Origin: Misgurnus anguillicaudatus
Lineage: Eukaryota; Chordata; Actinopteri; Cypriniformes; Cobitidae
Assembly (NCBI RefSeq): GCF_027580225.2
Contig: NC_073354.2
Span: forward strand, 12,752,501-12,816,500
Reading direction: 5' to 3'
DNA: 64,000 bases
The notes below the pieces were generated by a model. It saw only the letters and a program-made list of their open reading frames with translations. It had not been told where the DNA came from and made no database searches. This document shows, in pieces, positions 58,176 to 64,000 of this stretch; the stretch's first letter is position 1; each line of letters begins with the position of its first letter. A program made the translations under genes and the position numbers.

Positions 58176-58632
58176 CATAGATATATACACTAGATGTCGC
58201 CTTGGGGCTCTGAGTATGCGTCAAAACCGCCGCCATCTTTGAACAGGGGTCTTGTCATAGGAAGTATCTAGGTAAAGCTGCTATCTCCGCCTGTACTTTG
58301 AATTCATGGACGATGCCGGACTTTTGTGCTGCGCATGGATGAAAGGGCTACTAGCACTATGCATTACAGTTAGAAAAAGTAAATTTTCATAAAATCAAAA
58401 CTTTTATTTTTTTCTGGACTCAATGCTAAATACACGTCTGACTGTTGAAACGAACCAAAAGAAAACCAAGAAAATCGCGTTCATGACGATTTATGGTGAT
58501 TTTATTTCTTTTACACCATTGCCTACAATGACGCTGATGCGGGATTCCCCTGTTTCAAGATGGCGGCTCTGTTTGACGCATTCGGTCCAATGAACTGCCG
58601 TAGCCAAGGCGACATCTAGTGTACATATATAT
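58176..58632. mobile_element. MULE-like palindromic element with 10-bp TSD GGATTATGCT
   Basis: Ends ATACACTAGATGTCGCC and GGCGACATCTAGTGTAC are inverted. GGATTATGCT is repeated exactly at 58166-58175 and 58633-58642. Inverted internal blocks include CCGCCATCTTTGAACAGG against its complement. A target duplication of 9-10 bp suggests a Mutator-type element. Confidence 0.7.
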
Positions 58633-58652
58633 GGATTATGCTAAGCTATGCT

Positions 58653-60168
<1,516 letters not shown>

Positions 60169-60171
60169 TAA

Positions 60172-60575
60172 AGGGGACATTACACAATACTTTTTTAACA
60201 TGTAAAATAAATCTTTGGTGTCCCCAGAGTATGTATATGAAGTTCTAGCTAAAAATATCATATAGATAATTTATTATAACATGTTAAAATTGCCAATTTG
60301 TAGGTGGGAGTAAATGTGCCATTGTGGGTGTATCTGTTTAAATGCAAATGAGCTGATCTCTGCACTAAATGGCAGTGCCGGGGTTGGAGAGTGCAGATTA
60401 AGGGTCAGTAATATCCCCTTCTTACATCACAAGGGGAGCCAAATGTCAATGAGCTATTTTTTACATGCTTGCAGAGAATGGTTCACCAAAGCTAAGTTAC
60501 TGGGTTGATCTTTTTCACATTTTCTAGGTTGATAGAAGCACTGAGGACAAAATTATATGTTATGATATGTCCTTT
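60172..60575. mobile_element. TTAA-flanked MITE, AGGGGACAT family, copy 4, next to the dab1 donor
   Basis: TTAA at 60168-60171 and 60576-60579. Shares GTGTCCCCAGAGTATGTAT, TTCTTACATCACAAGG and ATAGAAGCACTGAGGAC-type blocks with the other copies. It begins 30 bases after the splice donor at 60142. Confidence 0.8.
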
Positions 60576-60824
60576 TTAAGCGGTAATAGCTAAGTGATGA
60601 CATATTCAGATGTTATAGTTAATTTTGTCCATGTATATCGATAAGTTTTCATTCTGACCAGCCACAGCATCCAGCAATGAGCTGATCGATTTTTTGATTT
60701 CTGTAGCGATGAGCTGTTAAACCCGCCCACATTGAAATTTTATTGGACCAAAAACACAGTTTACAAGATTGATGACAAATTTTTGAATTAATTTGCATTT
60801 TGAAAAATGATTTAATGTTTAAAG

Positions 60825-61127
60825 GTGCAGTGTGTAAATTTTAGAAAGATCTAATGACAGAAATGCAATATAATATATAAAACTATATTATCTATGGTGT
60901 ATAAAGACCTTACATAATGAACTGTATTGTTCTGTATCCTTAGAATGAGATATTTTTATCTACATACACACATACACCCTTACATGGAAGTCACCATTTA
61001 TATTGTATTTTGTTTGTCCTGTGGCGGCTACCGTAGCTTCTCTATGCGTTTCGGTAAACGGTGGACTGGCCGTTGGTTGCAATTCACAATCTCACTGCTA
61101 GATGCCACTAAAATTTACACACTGCAC
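60825..61127. mobile_element. MITE with GTGCAGTGTGTAAATTTTAG ends
   Basis: GTGCAGTGTGTAAATTTTAG at 60825 and its exact inverse ending 61127. 303 bp. Superfamily and target duplication not determined. Confidence 0.8.
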
Positions 61128-61189
61128 ACTGATTTACTAAAATGGTTTTAGTCATTTCCAACTATTTTTTAACATATATATAAATTATT

Positions 61190-61508
61190 GCTGGGCAAAG
61201 ATTAATCGCGATTAATCACATACAATTTTTGTGTGTGTGCTGTGTGTAATTATTATGTATAGATAAATACACAAACACACATTTATGTATGTATTAAAGA
61301 AACATTTACATGTGTATATATATTTATTTATATTTTTATATATTCTATATTATTTATAAACAAATAGATATATAAATAAAAAATTTCTGAAATGTATACA
61401 TGTACCTGTTGGTGTTTAAATATACATAATTATTACACACAGCACAGACACATTATGCAAAATGCACTTTTTTTGTATGCAATTAATCGCAATTAATCTT
61501 TGCCCAGC
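61190..61508. mobile_element. MITE with GCTGGGCAAAGATTAATCGC ends
   Basis: GCTGGGCAAAGATTAATCGC at 61190 is inverted at GCAATTAATCTTTGCCCAGC ending 61508. AT-rich interior. Confidence 0.8.
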
Positions 61509-63708
61509 ACTAATATAAATGTTAGAAATGTATTGCTGAAACATGTTACAAAGACTGTGAACTATGTAGTACTGAGTTGTGGATGTATTCATTTAAAAAA
61601 AAAAATCTTACATCTGAGTTCAGAGTTATTTATGGGGCGGGGTTAAAAGGGTGGCTCGATGGCACACCGGAGCCACCGTGCATGTCTCCGCCCTTAACAC
61701 AATCAGAAGCATCCATTCAGGTTGTAGCGGTATTTGAAAGTTAAGAGACGGCAGCTTTCCCATGAGTGGGTGTGGTTTTAGCACAGTCAGGGGACATGCC
61801 CCACTATTTGAGAGCAGATATTCATGCCTATTTTTCCAAGATTTTGTTACCTAATTTTATTTACTTGCCATTTTCCTCATTCACATTTAATATCAGACTT
61901 TTCACAGATTTTAATATTGTGTAATATATATTTTCTTCAAAATCAATGTTAAAAATTTACCATCATGAAATAAAAATGTGTATCCCCTTTCAAGAAGTCC
62001 ATAAATTAAAAATACTGAAAGCTGGTAGCTGGTTTTAGCTGGTTTAAGGTGGCAGTAGATGGTCCTTCCAGCCTGACCAGCTAAGTCCTGCTTAAAAAGT
62101 GACCAAAACACAGCTTGATCAGCTTAAAAAATGACCAAAACACAGCTAGACCAGCTTGCCACACCATCAATACCAGCTAAAACCAAGCTGGGAGACCAGT
62201 TAAAACCAGCTCACCAGCTTATACTGGTCTTAGCTGGATTTTTCAGTAGTGTTGAAGTGATACACTGTAGGCACCAAGAAATGTGTTCCTTGTAGTTAGA
62301 TTGTACTTGTTTAACAACTCTTAGTAAATTATGATCAAGGTTGTTGTGATTATATCACAGGTGAAAGGACACACGGGTCACCTGACAAAGAAAACATAGC
62401 AGATGCAGTTTGTCAGAAATGTATTCATACTACACCCACCCATAAAATGTACTGTTTTAACGCTAAAGCTGTAAGTGCATCATCTAATTAAGTAAGTACT
62501 ATCGCAGAAAACAATTTCGGATGCAGCCTGTGACTTCAGTAGCTTGATGAACAAACAACATCCATCAGATTGGACAACAAGCCATGTGAACACCGGGGAT
62601 CACAGTAAAGACTATACATGGGTTGTGTGTCTGTGCGTGTATGTTTACCTGTTTTTGTTTGCTCTCCATGTGTTTGATAGAGAGGATGATTCACCATCTG
62701 CATTTGCATGTTGGTCTGATTGGAACGTCCAGAGTGTTATTGATCGGAGGTGTTTCGCCCTCACTCACCCGGACACATAATCTATACTCATATTCCCCCA
62801 GTCCTCCACTCCTTAGCAAACAAATGAGCCCCATGTTATCATTTTTAATCTCTTGTTTCTCGCTCTATCTTTCTGAGTTCATCACACAAGTTTTAAACAA
62901 AAGTTTTATTCAGATAATCCCCAGATAAGCACACACAGTGCCCATAAAAAAAGTGTCAAATTTCTGCACCACTATTACCAAATGAGATGATTGTTGTTAA
63001 ACAGGTTTCCCGAACACTGTCACTGATTTTCATTAGTTAGAGTCACAAATCCAAGCATCACATATTAAGAGTTTGAATTGTCAGAGTTGGTCCTCTATTC
63101 AGTGTGATCTCAATATCTCTAACATTAAAATGTGTCATTCATCAGCCTAACAGCACATATGCCACTGACTTGCATGTTGTAACTCGTCAAAACTGAAGTT
63201 AATTTTTTATCTTTTTTAACACTAAATCTAATAACACACATATTTAACTTTTTACTTTAAATGAGTTTTGAATCTTAACATGGTTTCTTAATGGAGGATG
63301 GAGGCATTTTGGTAACAGGACTGAGTTTTTAGCATAGATTTTGCAAATACATGAAATATAGCTGGATTAAATATATGTGCATCAAAGAAATAATATAGGT
63401 AAAAGGACTGAACATTAAGATTGACATTCACAGTCATAGCATCAATATCATAAAATATACAGAAAAAGAAAATGAGAAAAGTAACATTTGTCTTCACAGA
63501 AGATCTAGATGATGAATCTTTCTTTTGTAAATGAATATTATGACTTTTTTAATGTTAAAAAAATATTTAAAGCAAAGATGGGATATGTTCCTACACAAAA
63601 GTGCAACAATAAATAAATAAATGAAGATATCTGAAGAATTGTATGATTTAAATTTAAAGTATATAGATAGTTTTAATAAAATGCTTTCAGTGTTCTATGT
63701 AGTTTGTA
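61509..63708. other. No gene recognised; CCAGC-rich repeat at 62015-62255
   Basis: 62015-62255 contains many inverted AGCTGGT/ACCAGCT words, the same vocabulary as the minisatellite at 41641 and the fragment at 29967. The rest is unassigned intronic DNA. Confidence 0.45.
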
Positions 63709-63712
63709 TTAA

Positions 63713-64000
63713 AGGAATGGTCTACTCATTTTCAATATTGAAGTATGTTGTTACCTTAACTAAGAATTGTTGATACATCCCTCTATCATCTGTGTGCGTG
63801 CGCGTAAGCGCTGGAGCGCGCTGCGACGCTTCGGTGGCGTTTGGCTTGGCCTCATTCGTTCAATGGTACCATTTGGAGATGAGGTTGGAAGTGACCGAGC
63901 ACATCGGCGTTTTTCCTGTTTGGGACGAGTGGTTGTGCGAGCAAGTTTGGTGGTACAGGGTGAAGCGTGGCGCTTTTCTGGGCGGATTTGGAGGAGGAAC
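63713..64000 (+). mobile_element. Long-hairpin TTAA MITE, copy 3, A-to-G hypermutated, cut by window edge
   Basis: TTAA at 63709-63712 is followed by AGGAATGGTCTACTCATT, aligning without gaps to the left arm at 20527/21422 and to the inverse of 22111-21820. By hand alignment it differs at about 36 positions where the others have A and this copy has G, against about two other changes (one C to T, one T to G). For example TAGCATTTAGCTTAG has become TGGCGTTTGGCTTGG. The changes are clustered: four before 63740, none over 63740-63798, then dense to 64000. Confidence 0.85.

Larger units (their letters stand above)
57333..58652. mobile_element. TTAA MITE, AGGGACACTCC family, copy 2, with two nested insertions
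   Basis: TTAA at 57329-57332, then AGGGACACTCCACTTTTTTG and blocks shared with 16057-16598 (for example GCTGATCTCCGGGTCTGGCG). Two later elements are nested at 57488 and 58176. The right end is lost after AAGCTATGCTA (about 58652). Confidence 0.75.

Overview
The window is vertebrate genomic DNA from a teleost fish, most likely a cyprinid. It is AT-rich, has no bacterial-style gene packing and no long intact ORFs. It is crowded with fish repeat families: DANA-like and tRNA/L2-tailed SINEs, Tc1 elements, hAT, Harbinger-like and TTAA-target MITEs, and long GA/CA microsatellites.

Only one host gene can be recognised: the 5' part of the Reelin-pathway adaptor gene disabled-1 (dab1, plus strand). 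Exon A (11963-12163) carries 5'UTR, the ATG at 12097 and the first 22 codons plus one base. Exon B (60002-60141) encodes the start of the PTB/PID domain. The two exons join in phase 1 to give 69 residues that match vertebrate Dab1 closely. They are separated by a 47.8-kb intron. Everything before 11962 is an upstream intron, because exon A begins at a splice acceptor. Everything after 60142 is the following intron. Whether this is dab1a or dab1b cannot be told from 69 residues.

The rest is a record of nested insertions. From left to right: a Harbinger-like element split by an 8-bp-TSD hAT element (488-2480); SINEs and hAT MITEs (3.7-10.5 kb); a three-deep nest (12.5-13.7 kb); a SINE split by a hAT element (14.9-15.8 kb); paired MITEs (15.85-16.64 kb); a probable solo LTR with tandem repeats (19.7-20.4 kb); a long TTAA-flanked hairpin (20.5-22.1 kb); an L2-type LINE remnant (24.1-24.6 kb); a composite TTAA element (26-28.2 kb); an inverted pair of THAP-domain fragments (30.9-32 kb); a Harbinger-like MITE (33.8 kb); a GA satellite and a MITE with a foldback (35.2-36.5 kb); an ATATATTG-rich element (38.9-39.6 kb); a 42-bp minisatellite interrupted by a hAT MITE (41.6-42.6 kb); a broken Tc1 transposase whose terminal repeat was hit by another element (47.0-49.95 kb); and nests at 50.1-50.65, 53.5-54.4, 54.75-55.6 and 57.3-58.65 kb.

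The most striking observation is at the right edge. A third copy of the hairpin family (63713 to the window end) differs from the copies at 20.5-22.1 kb by about 36 A-to-G changes on the plus strand and only about 2 other substitutions. The changed adenines almost never follow a G, which is the neighbour preference of ADAR adenosine deaminases. This looks like A-to-I hyper-editing fixed in genomic DNA, on the strand that is sense for dab1. The repeat is cut by the window edge, so the other arm is a direct test.
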